A stretch of 64,000 nt of DNA, from NCBI GenBank assembly GCA_963082875.1, contig OY720101.1, positions 12,609,671 through 12,673,670 of the forward strand. The letters are read 5' to 3'. Source of the stretch: Corella eumyota (taxonomy: Eukaryota; Chordata; Ascidiacea; Phlebobranchia; Corellidae). This document shows, in pieces, positions 27,201 to 42,200 of this stretch. The notes under the pieces were generated by a model that was not told where the DNA came from, made no database searches, and was given only the letters and a program-made list of their open reading frames with translations. Position numbers and translations under genes: made by a program. Within the stretch, counting starts at the first letter, position 1. Every line of letters starts with the position of its first letter.

Positions 27201-30200
27201 ATGGTGTAGTAGTTAAAAACACTTGGCCTTACTACATAAGATCCTGGTATTGATGTCATAGCACCCTTGAGTTATTAACAGTATTAACTACTATCAGCAA
27301 TTTAAATACAATCATTAATATTCAAAACTGCAAAATTCAACTCAAGACTGAGTTGGGGTAACATTTGTTATTCCATATTTAGGCTGTAAAGTAAACTTTT
27401 CCACATTGAGTATAAATAAATTCAAAAAAAAAATTTTAATTAAATTTTACAAATTTTTCCAGGTTATTTTTGTTCTGGTAATTCCTCCAAAGCAAATCCA
27501 ATTGGTGAAGATTATGGAAATGAGTGTCCAATGGGAACTTATTGTCCTTTTAACAGCAGTTACCCAATCGATTGCTTACCAGGTTGAATTTGTTAAACAA
27601 TTTAAATTAAAATTAATAAAAATACAATTTAAATTTTTTAGGTCATATTATAGTTACTGTCATTTAAAAAAAAAAATATTTTTTTTGAAAAAGGTTTATA
27701 TAAATTTATTTTTTGTTTTTTAAAATATGATTTGTTTTAAGTAAATGTTGTACTGCAGGTACTTACAACCCTGATACAAGGAAAACGAATGAGTCAGCAT
27801 GTTTGGCTTGTGAACCTGGTTTTTATTGTAATGAGACAGCAGCTTCAAGTGTATCAGGTAAGTTCATTTGCATTATTATACGTTTTAGAAAACTTTGTGC
27901 TTCACTACATGAGGCCCTGGGTTCAATTACTTCTGCTGTACAGCAGTATTGCCTTTGATTAAGTCACTACCGGCAGCATAGTGTATTAGTCAGAACAACT
28001 GCTCCACTACATGAGGTTGTGGGTTCGATTACCACTGCTTATATGCTGTAGCGCCTTAAACTTTGCTGCTATAAAGCTAAGCCAGCACTTGATTAGTAGC
28101 ATATTTATTAGGCAATTAAAATCCATAATATTCTAAACTGGCAAAGGCAACTTGGCACTGGGTCGGGGTAACTAATGTTACCCTATGTTAAGGTTGTGAA
28201 GTTGACTTTTTTACATTAAGGATAAATTTATGCAAAAAAAGAATAAATGAGTAAAAAAAATTTAAAATAACAAAATTTGTTTTTTTTTATACAGGTGAAT
28301 GTTTTGAGGGATATTTTTGTGACAGTGGTTCTATCTATCCCACCCAAAATGACTGCCCAGAAGGTCACCATTGTCCCTCTAATTCCCCAGCACCCCTACC
28401 ATGTGACCCTGGTACTTATACCAACGTAACGAACTCGATATCTTGTGACCCATGTCCAGCAGGAAGGTATTGTGAAGCAGCAACTGTAACTCCTTTGCCA
28501 TGTCCAGAAGGAGTTTACTGTGAGGAAGGAACTGGTTTGAACTGGATTAACTGCCCAACTGGTAATTTGTTAATTTTTTTGTATATATCTTTATCCTTGA
28601 TGTGGAAAAAAAATAGAGTAACATTAGTTACTCCGACCCAGTCTCGAGTTGTCTTTTAGCAGATTGGGATGTTATATAAATTATAATTGCCCGGTAAATA
28701 TGCTGCTGATTAAGTGCTGGCTCAGCAGGAGTTCATACCGTTTATAGCGCCTTTTTCAAGGGTGCTACAGCATGAGAGCAGTTGGGAATTGAACCCACGA
28801 CCTTTGGTGGTGTAGCAAGTGTTCTTACCAACCCTGCCGGTTTTAGAATTTGTTTTTGTGAAGTTGAATTCGGTAAAAAAAAAATTAATTTTATTGTTAA
28901 TTTATATTTTACCTGCAGTGTGGTGTAGCAGTTAGAACACTTTGTTTTACAGCATGATATTCTGGGTTTGATTCTCAATGCTTTCATGTTAAAACACCTA
29001 AGTAAAAAAGTATAAACAGTACTATCAAAAAAATAGTCTATAGCTTAGTTATCAGGCATTGAATTAATATTATATGAATTTGGTAAGGGCAACTTAAGAA
29101 GGAAACAATGTTACTTTATGTTTAGGCTGTAAAAATGGCCATTCAACATTGAGGATAAAAAATCTTGAAAAATTGCAAATTAAATTTAATCTAAAATATT
29201 TTTTTTATAGGAACATTTAATCCTGTTGTTGGCTTAAGTAGTGAGATAGAATGTCAACCTTGCTTACCTGGATTTTATTGTGGAATTGAAGGCCAGGCTA
29301 ATGTTACAGGACCTTGTCTACCAACTTATAATTGTGTGTTGGGGGTCGATGTCTCCAATCCTAATAATGTTTCAAATAAGGTAAAAAAATCAAAAATTTA
29401 ATTTAAAAAAAATGTTTGACAAAAATTTATTTTTTACAAATTTTTTACAAATTTTAGGGTAATGGTGGAGTCTGTCCTGATGGACATCAGTGTCCGAATG
29501 GGTTGGCTGAATCTTGTCCGCCTGGAACATTTGCAAACACTTTTCCTCATGAATTTTGTTCTGATTGTACAGCAGGTTTGTGTGACAATTTTGGTTTTAA
29601 CATATTTTTAAGATCGACATTTTTTGCATTTTTTTTGGTATTCAGCATTTTTGGGCATATTTTTGGTATTCAACATTTTTGGGCATATTTTTGGTATTCA
29701 ACATTTTTGGGCATATTTTTGGTATTCAGCATTTTGGGCATATTTTTGGTATTCAACATTTTTGGGCATATTTTTGGTATTCAGCATTTTTGGGCATATT
29801 TTTGGTATTCAACATTTTTGGTATTCAACATTTTCGGGCATATTTTTGGTATTCAACATTTTTGGGCATATTTTTGGTATTCAGCCTTTCAGGCATATTC
29901 TGGTAATTGATAAAAGGGTTTTGAGTATTTGAACATATTTAATGTATTTTTAAATGACAGGTTAAAGTAAGAAATATAAAATAAAATTTATTTGTAGGGT
30001 ATTTATTTGTAATAAAATGTTTTAACTTAAATTATGCAACTCTTCAGTATTTTGAACTTTAAAGCAAAATCATTTTATTTTTAAAAGGTTTTTACTGTGA
30101 TGGTGGAACTATAAACCCATCAGATTGTCCTAGAGGACATTACTGCTTGGAAAAAACAGCTTCCCAATTTCAATATCCTTGCCCACCTGGCACATTTAAC

Positions 30201-33200
30201 AACGAAACAAGTAAGAAATTTATTTTTATAATGTTATATAAATCTTATTATAAAAAATTCAAAAATGGGACCGTTTTAAATAAAAATAAACAACAGTCTG
30301 GTATAGTAGTCAGAACACTTGCTACACTACATAAGGTAATGGGTTAGATCTCCACTTAATCAACAGCATAATATCAGCACCGTTATAATCTATATAATGT
30401 TCAAAACTGCTAAAAGCAATTCGAGACTGGGTCAGGGTAGCGGTTGTAACTCTTTGTTTAGGTCGTAAAGTCAGTCTTATTAACAATAAAAATCTATATA
30501 TAGTTAGACTAAGTGGACAAAATGTGTTTTTAATTATAGCCCAGCAAAAAATACTAGCATTTGTGGTGAACGGGTAAAATATCATTGGCAAATATTATTT
30601 TTTTTTTGTATATATTTTTATCCTCGATGTGGTAAAGTCGAATGTGCGACTTAAACATAGAGTAACATAAGTTACTCCGACCCTGTCTCGAGTTGCCTAT
30701 GGCAGTTTGGGATATTATAGAGACTATAATTGCCCGGTAATTATGCTGCTGATTAAGTGCTGGCTCAGCAGGAGTTCATACCGTATATAGCGTCTTACTC
30801 AAGGGCACTACAGCATGCGATCAGTGGGGATTGAACCCACGACCTCATGTGTGGTGTAGCAAGAGCTCTTACCACTACACGACGCTGCCGGTAGTTAATA
30901 GTTAATAGTTGTGACCAAATTATAACAAATAAAATACCAGCCGTTGGGTGGGTCATCGGCTAGTATATTTAAAAGACATTGAGGATAAATATTTTAAAAA
31001 ATAGTTTTATTTTAATATGAATTTTTGTTCATTCTGTAGCTCAAAGTTTATCAACCAGCTGTGAATCCTGTTTGGGTGGAATGTATTGCCCTGGGTCAGG
31101 TAATAGTGAACCCCTGGGTGATTGTGATGCGGGGTATTACTGTGTTGGGGGTTCGTCTTCCAAGAGACCTCTTGTGACCGGAACTCCATCATCCGGAGCC
31201 AGGTGAAAATTTTTTTTTTTTAAATATTAATGAAATATGTAAAAATAAAATTTATTGATCATTTTATTAAAAATTTTTTGTTTTATTTTTTAGTAATGAC
31301 AGTTGCAATAGTTTATTTGATTGTACTTGTCCAACATTACCTGATACTGTGGGAGGAATTTGTACTCCAGGTAATTTATTTTATCAAGTTGATTTTTTAT
31401 CCGTGTCACATTTTTTAAATATTTTTTAAGTAATTTTAATATTAATAAATTTTCTGTTTTTTTTTATTTTCTTCCATGTTTTATTGTCCTTAAGTTGGGC
31501 TTTGTAAATGGTACACATTTCTGCCAAGTCAAAAACCAGTAGCAGTTTAATTATTGGGGAATTATACTCAATAATATGTTGAACTGCCAAAGTCAACTCG
31601 AGACTGGGTTGGGGTAACAGATGTTACTCTATGTTTAGACTGTAAAGTCATTTTTCCACATTAAGGATAAATAAAAATAATAATAAAAATTCTATAAATT
31701 AACTTGTTTCAGGTTATTTCTGCCAAAAGGGAAGTGACAAACCAAGATTATGCACTGCTGGTAAATATTGTCCAGATTATGAAATGTCAGAAGCAATTCT
31801 TAATTGTACAGAAGGATTTTACTGTCTGCCAGGAAGGTATAATGACAACTATTTTGATTAATTTGCTGACAATATGCTGTATTAAATAAAGTTACAATTT
31901 TGTACAATTTGTTAATTTCTCTTGCTACTGCCAGTGTGGTGTAGTGGTTAGAACACTTGCTACACCATATGAGGTCTTGGGTTTGATCCCCACTGCTGAC
32001 ACCTATTCAGTTCATTATTGGGCAAATATAATAATTATTAATTATTGGGCAAATAATAATATTCTAAACTGCCAAAAGCAACTTAAGACTGGGTCAGGGT
32101 AACAAATGTTACTTTATGTTTAGGTCATAAAATAGACCTTTCCACTTCGAGGATAAATAATTAAAATTTTGCCCTTCTTTTTTTTAAAATATGTTATTAA
32201 CATAATAAGGAATTAAAAAATTGTTTTCTAAAATTTATTTTTATTTTTTAGCACAAATGCCACTCAAAATGTTTGCCCATCCGGTTCCTATTGTAGAGAA
32301 GGTACCGGTGACCCAACACCATGTACACCGGGAACCTATAGTCCTAGTTTTGGAAACATCGACATCTCACAATGTCTAAGTTGTCCAGCAGGAGAGTATT
32401 GTCAAGGTAAGGTTTTAAGGATAATATATATTTTGGTTTGTTTGATTTCCACAAATTTTATGCCTTAGCGATTTTAAGTAAGGCACTATAAACATACTAA
32501 ATTTCTACTACCATGAAAGGTTTGATTATTCTGCAATTAAGTTTAATAATATCCCAAACTGCAAAAATGAACTTAAGACTGGTTGGGAGTAACAAACGTT
32601 ACTCTATGTTTAGGCTGTGAAGTCAGTATTTCCACATCAAAAATAAATAAACCTAAAAATAAATTTCTGTAACAGATTTATTAAGAATAATTTTAATATA
32701 TTTGATTTCGATGTAGAAAGGACAACTTTACAACTTAAACATAAAGTAACACTAGTTACCTTGACCCTGTCTCAAGTTGTCTTTAACAGTTTGGCATATT
32801 ATATATTATAATTGTCTGATAATTATGCTGCTGAATAAGTGCTGGGTCAGCGGAAGTTTATACTGTTTATAGTGCCTTAATTAAGGGTGCTACAAAAAAG
32901 AAAGCATAGGGAATCAAACCCATGACCTCATGTTGTAACACCAAGTGTTTTAACCACTATATCACCTTAATTTTTTTATTTATTTTTTTATTTTAACTAA
33001 AAATTTTATTGAAAAACTTAGGTTTTGGAAACAATATTCCTTCTAACAATTGCACACTGGGATTCTTCTGTCCTGGAGGAGATGAAACTTCCACATTCCA
33101 GTGCTCGAGGAACCACAAATGTCCCGAGGGATCGAAGAACGAGACAGTATGTGAGGCTGGGACATATCAACCCAGCGTAGGGATGGGTTCTTGTATTCCA

Positions 33201-36200
33201 TGTGAACCAGGGGATATTTGTGACCCCTTTGACGGTGGGAAAATTATTCGAAATTTTTATAGAATTTTTTAAAAATAATTTTTTTAATTTAAATTTTAAT
33301 TAACTTGAATTTTTATTTAAGTTGGTATTAGTTTACTATAATAATATTTGGCGCCAAAATGTGGCAAGTAAAAATAACTTAATTTTTTTTTTGTGTGTAT
33401 CTACTATGATTTCAGCAATAATTTTAACCATTTAATAAAACCATACTTAAGGCTGCCACAGCATAGAAGCAGTGGGTATCAAACCCAGTACCTTGTGTAG
33501 TAAATCCAAGTGTTTAACTACTACAGTGTACTTTTTAGGTAAAAATTTTATTTTTATGAATTTAGGAAATTTGGATCCTGAAGATTGTCCACAAGGGTTT
33601 TACTGTGAAGCAGGGGTTGAACAAGAAAAACCATGTCCAAGTGGGACTTATGGTAAAACTACAAAACTTCAATCTGTTGATGGGTGTACAGATTGTCCTG
33701 GAGGTAATTAAAATTCTAGAATGAAAAAAATTAAAAATATTTGCAAAAAAAAAATTGAAAAAAAACGCAAATTTATTTTAGGAAAATACTGCGAGAATGA
33801 AGGCGAAACAGCGCCCACTGGTGATTGTTATGCTGGCTTTTATTGCAGTGGAAAGGCAGCTCAACCTGATCCATTTAAAGATAACACAAACTCAAGTAAA
33901 ACTTTTGGAATTTTAATTTTGTTTCATAATTTTACTAAGTTGACCTTCTAACACCAAGAATAAACAAAATGCTGACAGCGTGGTGTAGTGGTCAGAACAA
34001 TACCCACACTACATGAGGTCTTGGGTTCGATCCCCTGTAATCTCATGCCGGGCAATTATAATGTATAATATTCCAAACTACCAAAAGCAACTTGAGACTG
34101 GGTCAGAGTAACTGATGTTACTCTATGTTTAGGTTGTAAAGTCATTTTTCAATATCGAGGATAAAGATATATACAAAAAAAGAAATATTTGCATATTTTA
34201 AATTTTTTTAATCAAAATCTTTTATTATTTTATAGGTGGACTATACCCTGGTAATAGTATATGTCCAGTTGGCCACTACTGTCCAAATGGAACTGACGTG
34301 CCACGAGCTTGTGACATCGGCTTTTTCACACCAGAAACTGGCCAGAAAAATGAGTCAGACTGTCTGCCATGTCCGCCTGGAAAATATTGTGACGCATCGG
34401 GAAAAAGTGACGGCAATTCTGCACCAAGTTGTGCTGCTGGGTTAGTTTTATTTTTTGCATTTTTTTTATATTTGTTTATCCTCAATGTGAAAACGTTGAT
34501 GTAATCAAAATTTTTATTTTTTTTGTAGATATATTTGCGTGAGTGGAGCAACAAAACCAAACCCCAATGATGGGGTGACAGGTTACCCATGCCCCAGAGG
34601 GTTTTACTGTCCAGCTGGTAACACTGTGCCTTTGGGTTGTACCCCAGGGTTATATAGCCCTAATGAGGGGGCTGCGAACTGTACAGAATGTGACCCCGGT
34701 TTTGTTTGTGGGTCATCTAACATGAGCGTCCAAATACCATGTTGGGCAGGTAAGCAAAATTTTTAATTTACCGAAAAATTAAAAAATTGTTAAAAATTTT
34801 ATGATTTTAATTTTTTATTGATAATTATTAAAAAAAGATGTTTAATTTGGCAGATCAATGTTTTATATACCATTTTTTTCATACCTACTAAGAGTGATAG
34901 GTTTTATATATATTTTTGGAAAAAAAGCATGCAGTTGGGACTTATTTTTAAGCTATCTGTAAATGCTGGGCTCAAGGGCAAATATTGTGGCATAAGTGGG
35001 TTTCGAACCCGAAACCTTTTGGCTCATAGTCTAAAATCATGATGCTACATCACACCTAATGATACTTTTTTTTACATTTTTCAAAAATTTTAGGGTACTT
35101 TTGTGGGGTGGGGACTGCGATACCAGAACCATGTCCGGAGTCAACTTTTAATGATAAGGAAGGGGCACGAGATAATTCATCCTGTCTTCCCTGCTCTTTG
35201 GGATCATTTTGTAACGGGACCGGAAATTCAGCAGTTGCAGGTAAATATTATATTCCAGTTAAAAACTTCTATTTGTGGTGCTTAAAATTTTTTTTAATAT
35301 TAGGTAGTTAAATTGTATCTACCAAGTGGGTTAAAATACTGCATTTAAATAGTCAGCATAATTTGTTTATAATTTTTAAAGTAAAGTTACTGCTATTTTT
35401 TTATAAAACTATAAAATTTTCAAAAAAAAAATTTTTTTTTGTCAATTTTAGGGTCATGCTCTGCGGGTTATTTTTGCGAGGAAGGTAGTTCTTCTCCCAC
35501 GCCCTCAGAAACTGACCCTCTAGCTTCACCCTACAATGGGCCGTGCCCCGTGGGACGGTACTGCACAGATGGCGTCACTGCCCCGATTTTGTGCCCTGCT
35601 GGGACAGTACGAAATACAACTGGGGCAGCAACCGCTGACGAATGTTTTCCATGCAACCCAGTAATTAACGTTTTTTTATTTTATTTTTGTAAATAAATTA
35701 AAGAAAAATATTTTTACTGTTTTGTGCTTTGACAATTTTTATTTTTTGTTAAAAATAGCTGGGTTTATTTTGGAAAATTTGTTCAAATTTTTTTGCAAAA
35801 TTTTTTTAGGGATTTTACTGCTTGAATGAGGGTCAGTCTTACCCCACAGCTCCATGTTCCCCTGGGTTTTACTGCCCTGGTAATGCCTCAAACACTAACC
35901 CCAACTTATTTGTTTGCCCAATCGGATATTTCTGTCCTGAGGAGTCTTCAGCACCTCAACCTTGCCAAACAGGTAGCAAAAGTTTTTGATTAATTTATCC
36001 TCGATGTGGGAAGGTCGACATTATAACCTAAATATAGAGTAACACCAGTTACCCCAACCCAGTCTCGAGTTGCCTTTGGCAGTTTAAAATATTATACATT
36101 ATAATTGCCTGATAATTAAGCTGCTGATCAAGTGCTGGCTAAGCAGAAGTTTATATCATTTATAGTGTTTTATGGAAGCAGTGGTGATCAAACCCTTGAT

Positions 36201-39200
36201 CTTATGTAGTAAAGCTAAGTGTTTTAACCGTTTTAATATACCCTTATGGTTGGGTTATATAAGTGTTATAAATTTTTTAGTTTAACTTAAACTTTTATTT
36301 ATGTGTCCAGGTTCTTATACACCAAATGAGGGAAGTTCTGTTTGTGATTTATGTCGACCCGGATTTTATTGCCAGGATACCACGTCATCTGCTGATCAAC
36401 AATTATGTCCAGCTTACTCATACTGTCCAGAAGGTGGAGCTATTTCTTTTTTTTTTTTAATTTTCTTTTGAATGTAGAATAGTTTAAACCAAGCTATTAA
36501 AAAAATTGATTTATTTTTTTAATATTTATCCTCGATGTGGGAAAAACGGCTTCACGACCCAAACAAGGAGTAACATAAGTTACCCCAACACAGTCTCAAG
36601 TTTTTGTTAAAATTTAAAATATTTAGAATAATTTTTTAATTACTGTTTTTGCTTTATTTTAGGTACACCTTATCCTATAGCTTGTCCGAATGGAACTTAC
36701 ACTTTAAATACAACTCTTGGTTTGAAAAGCGCTACAGATTGCTTTCCATGTCCTGCTGGAAGTTTTTGCACTGGAGGTCAAATACAGGTAAAATATTTTA
36801 AATTTAGAAAATAGTTGGATTTAGACTTAAAAGGTTTCAGGTTCGAGCCCCACCAATGTTTCAGGTTCGAGCCCACCAAAATTATAAAGTCCAAAAAATG
36901 TAAATTTTAAATTTTTTTAGGGTGAATGCTTAGCGGGGTACTTGTGCGTTACCCGGGCATACTCCCCTGTCCATAATGGGCCAACAACTGGATGTGGGAA
37001 GGATGAAACCTGTGCGGGTGCTTGCCCTGCCGGGTCTTACTGTTTAAATGGTCAAGTTGATCCCCTAAAATGCCCTGAAAATACAATAAGAGAACTACCA
37101 GGTTAAATTTCATGATTTTTTATTTTTTCTATGATTTTTTTTTCTTCAAAATTTAAATTTGGTTTATTTTATGTAAATTGTGCCTTAAAACAAAAAAAAA
37201 TCATTTTTTAGGTGGTAGTCAGTTGTCAGACTGTTTATATTGTCCGCCTGGCCGTTGGTGTCGCGAGGGTAAACCATTTTCTGACCCATGTCCAACTGGT
37301 CATTATTGTCTTGGTCTAAACACCAGTGATTGTAATATGGACGCTGGACCTCAACCCTGCCCACTTTATAGATTTCAAAACGAAACAGGTAAAAATATAT
37401 TAAAAAAATTATCAGAACATTTGGTCTAACTTCATAAGGTCCTGGGTTTGATCCCCACTGGTCTTATGTTGTAGTACCCTTGAGTTAGATCCTTTAAACG
37501 GTATGAACTTCTGCTGAGCCAACATTTAATCAGCAGCATAATTATCGGGCAATTATAATCTATATAATATCCCTAACTGATGTTACTCTATGTTTAGGTT
37601 GTGACCTTTTCATATTAAGGATAAATAAATAAAACAAATTTTTTTTTTCAACTTTATATTTCATATATTATTTGTTACGAGATTCAATTGTAAAATGTTA
37701 TTGTCAGGTGGTGAAAAAGTTGAAGATTGTTTACCTTGTCCACCTGGATTCTGGTGTAACGAAACAGGGTTGTCAGATTATTCTTCATCAGCTTGTGAGC
37801 TTGGATTTTATTGCACAGGAGGTAAGTTAAAATATTTTAAAACGGAAACCCTGCTGTCATTTGTTTACAGTTTATTACTTAAAATAATATTTAAGTTTTA
37901 AAAAATAAAATTTGCTTTTTTTAAATTAGTTTACTATATATTAGGTCCTGGGTTTGATGCCCACTGCTTTCATGTTTTAGCGCTTTTAAGTAAGGAATAA
38001 AAAAGGGTAAACTTCTGCCCGGACAAATGTCAAATTGGCGGTTCAAATATCAAATATTTACAATCTTATAATTTATTAAACTGCTAAACAGAGTAACAAA
38101 TGTTACTCTACATTTAGGCTGTAAAGTCAGGCATCCCATTTTGAGGATAAATAAACATTGAAAATTATATTTTAATTTCTTGTACAGGTGGCCAACCTCC
38201 AACTAAGTGTCCAGCAGGAACTTTAAGAAATGTGTCTGGGGCAACTTCACAGGACGATTGTAGTCCATGCACTGGTGGTTATTACTGCCCAGATCCAGTT
38301 TCAACCGGTTTGTTGGATTTATATTTTTAAATTCATTGCTTTTAAGAATATTTTTTTAATAACTGACTGCATGGCGGAGTGGTCAAAACACTTGGCTTTA
38401 CTACATAAGGTTTTGGGCTTAATCCCCACTGCTCTCATGCTGTAGTACCCTTAAGTAAGGCGCTATAAGCGGTATGAACTCCTGCTAAGCCAATACTTAA
38501 TTAGCAGTTTAGTTACCGGCAATTATAATCTATAATATCCCAAACTGCCGAAGGCAACTCAAGACTGGGTTAAGGTTACAAGTGTTCTCTTTGTTAAGGT
38601 CGTGCAGTCAGACTTCCCACATCGAGGATAAATAAATAAAAACTTATCATAATATGTATAAAAAACTATTTATAGGTAATATAGTTTTTTATATTTTCTA
38701 ATATTGTAACCTTAAATTTTCATTATAATTTTTGTATTTTAAAGGAGTTACAAATATTAATGGAATACCTTGTGAAGCTGGTTATCAATGTCCTGAAGGT
38801 TCAGTCAGTCAACAACCGTGTACTGCTGGTTATTTCTGTCTTGAACTAACAAGTGTACCTGAAATTTGCCCTGGAGGTAGGTTTAAAAAATTTTCTAAAC
38901 TTAAAAAAAAATATCGTGGTTAGAAAACTTGGTACATGAGATCGTGGGTGTGATCCCCACTGCTTTCACATTTTAGCTTTCCTAAGTAATTGTACAAACT
39001 TCTGCTAAGTTTGTAATAAATTGGCAAGTTAATTATTTGGCAAATATAGTTTTAGTTTAACTTCATGAGGTCCTGGGTTTGATTCTTACTGCTTCCATGA
39101 TGCAGTGCCCTTGAGTAAGGTGCTAGAAATAGTATGAATTTCTGCTGAGCCAATATTTATTCAGCATCCTAATTATTTGGCAATTATATTTATAATACCC

Positions 39201-42200
39201 CAAACTGATAAAGTAACTAGAGACTGGGTCAGATTTACATATATTACTTTATGTTTAGGTCGTGAAGTCGGCCTTTCCACATTGAGGATAAATATAAAAA
39301 CTTAACTAACTTATATCTATACTTAAGTTATTTTTGTATTGTTTTCAGGATATTTTTGTCCAAATGGATCTTATGCTACAACAATCTGTGACTATCCATT
39401 CTACTGCCCTGAAGGAACTGGTTATCCTCTTCCTTGTGACATCGGTTATCAACCTTTAAACATTTCTGGACTCCGTGACACTCTGACGACCGCGTGTATG
39501 ATCTGTCCGCCTGGAAGCTACAGAAATTCTTCGACTGATGATAAATGTCAGGCATGTCCGCCAGGGTATTTCTGCCCTGAAGGTAAAAAATTTTTAAATT
39601 AAATTTTTTTAAACTTTTTGTGTAATATTTAAAATTAAAATTGTTCTCAGGAACGGGGAATTACCAAGAAAACCCATGCCCCGTTGGACATTACTGTCCT
39701 GAAGGGGGTATTACCTCTCTTGGGGGGTCAACAGGTTTCCCAATTCCTTGTCCGGTTGGAACATTCGGACAGCAGTCAGGGTCGGAATTTTCAGTCTGCC
39801 AGTTGTGTTCTGCAGGGTTGTATAATAACAAAGAAGGTCAGGCTGCCTGTTTTCCTTGTGGTAGTTCAGCTAGTTCTGCTGCAGGAGCTACTGAATGTAC
39901 TTGTGATGGTAAGATTATTAATTTATTCTTTAAATTAACTTTTTTTATTTATTCTTGTTGGGATGGTTGACCTTTTGACTTAAACAGAGGGGGCAAGTGA
40001 CCCACAAGTCATAGAATTACCCTGACCTAGTCTCAAATTGACTTTTGCAGTTTGGGATATTATAGAATATAATAACCCAATAACTAGATTTTTGATTTGT
40101 TTTTGGCTCAGCAAAAGATCATTCTATTTATAGCACCTCAAACTTTAGCATGGAAACAGTGGAGATTAAACTTATGATTTTATATAGTAATAACAAGTGT
40201 TTTGATTTTTTTACTATGCTGCCAAGCATTTACTCATAATTTTTGACTAAGATTTGTATAATAAATATAAAAATATAGTTTATTTGTTGTTATAATCTAC
40301 TATAGATTTTATTATTTCTTTTGCATTTTAAATTATTAGGTCACTAAGTACATTTTATTTTGTAGGATTTAATAGAGCTTTCCAAGCTAGTGATGGTTCG
40401 TGTACTTGTGAAAGTGGATATATTTACTACAATGAAATCAATCAACTACAATCTGAAGGTAATGTCTAAGTAGTTAAAAATGTACTTTGTTAAAAAATTG
40501 GAAAAACATGCATGTTGTTTAAAAATTAAATATTTAAATAGAATTTTGTATTTATTCTGCATGGTGTAGTGGTAAGAACACTTCATTTTACAGTATAAGG
40601 TCAATAGTTTGATTCTCACAGCTTTTGTGTTGTATTGCCAATAACTAAGGCGCTATATATGGTTTAAACTTCTGCTAAGCCAATTAACTAATTATCTATT
40701 TTGCAAAATGCCTTATAATAATTAAAACTACCAAAGGTAACTCAAGACTGGGTCAGGGCAATAACTATTACTCTACGTTTAGGTCCTAATTTCCTTATTA
40801 AGACTAAAAATATACAAAAATATATTTCGGAAAAAAAAAACATTTTTTATTATTTTTTTAGGCAATGCACAATTTTCTTGCCAAGCTCTGGTTGACGAAC
40901 GCTGCAGTGCTGAGCAAGCACGACGAGCCACCGACAGATATTGTGTCAATCCATCGATTGATGCTTGTGAAGCATGTGGTGTAGATGGTGGTGTGTTTAA
41001 TGTTGATTATGGAATCTGTGTTTGTAATTCTGTGACTGTACCTGACGAAATAGAGTGTGCTGTAGGCTGTAATGAGGTAAATTACACTTTTTAGTTTAAA
41101 TATTTTATTATTTTTAATTTTTTATATATTTTTTTTTTAATCTTTTATTTTTTTATATTGATTGGTTTTTGATTTTAGCTTTTTAAAATTCTTTAATTTA
41201 AATTTTTTTTTTTATATTATTTTTTTTAACCTAAAAACTGGAATTTTGTAAATTTAAATATTTTTTAAATTGAAGGTTACTTCTACTATGGACACCAGTA
41301 CTGGTGTTTTATCAGTTACAACAACCAGTTTATCAGATGGTGCTGCAACAACTATAGAAGTACCAAATCTTTATGGACCAATTGATGTATTAAATGGGAA
41401 CACAAACACGTTTTTCACTCAAATGTGTAAGTTTTTTTTTAAATTAAATTTATTATTTTAAGCATGATGTAGTGGTCAAAACGCTTGGATTTAGTACATG
41501 AGGTCCTGGGTTTGATCCCCACTGCTCTCATTCTGTAGCTCCCTTCAGTTAGTTGCTATAAATGGTATAAACTACTGCTAAACCTTAAAAACGGAAACTT
41601 AATTATTTGGCAATTAAAACTTTTAAAACTTGTATTTTTATATTTTTTTATGTAGCACCACTTGGTATATATGCTGTACCACCTTCAGCAAGTGACACTG
41701 CACAATCTGTTGTGGATGGTTCTGTGTTGACGGATATTAATTCTCCTGGTTCTGCCAGAAGGAGGAGATCTATATATGAGGACGAAGATATGACAAGTTA
41801 TTTTGGCAGAAAGTAAGATTCTGAGTTTTAAAATTTGAATTTTGTGTGTTTTTATTTATTTTCTATTTAGTAGGGCTAACTTTATAACTTAAACATAGAG
41901 TAAATTTTTTTACCTCGATCTAGTCTTAAGTTGATATTAGCAGTTTGAGATATTATATATTATAAATGTATAATAATTAACTTGCTTTTTTTGGCTTTTG
42001 GCTTGGAAAAAGTTTATATTGTCTCTAGCAGCTTACTTAAGGGCACTATAGCATGAGAGCAGTGGGAATCGAACCCGGGACCTCAAGTCGTAAATATAAT
42101 TTTATATTTTTTTAGACACAACTTTTTTTTTTATCTTTTTTATTTAATTTTCGAAGTAAAAATGACAAAAATGTTGTACTTTAGAATACTTCAAGTTACT

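Noticed and set aside
29503-29932. Three overlapping ORFs of 75-135 codons
   Set aside because: They come from the 28-bp minisatellite inside intron 53. Only the first part (to 29575) is a real exon.
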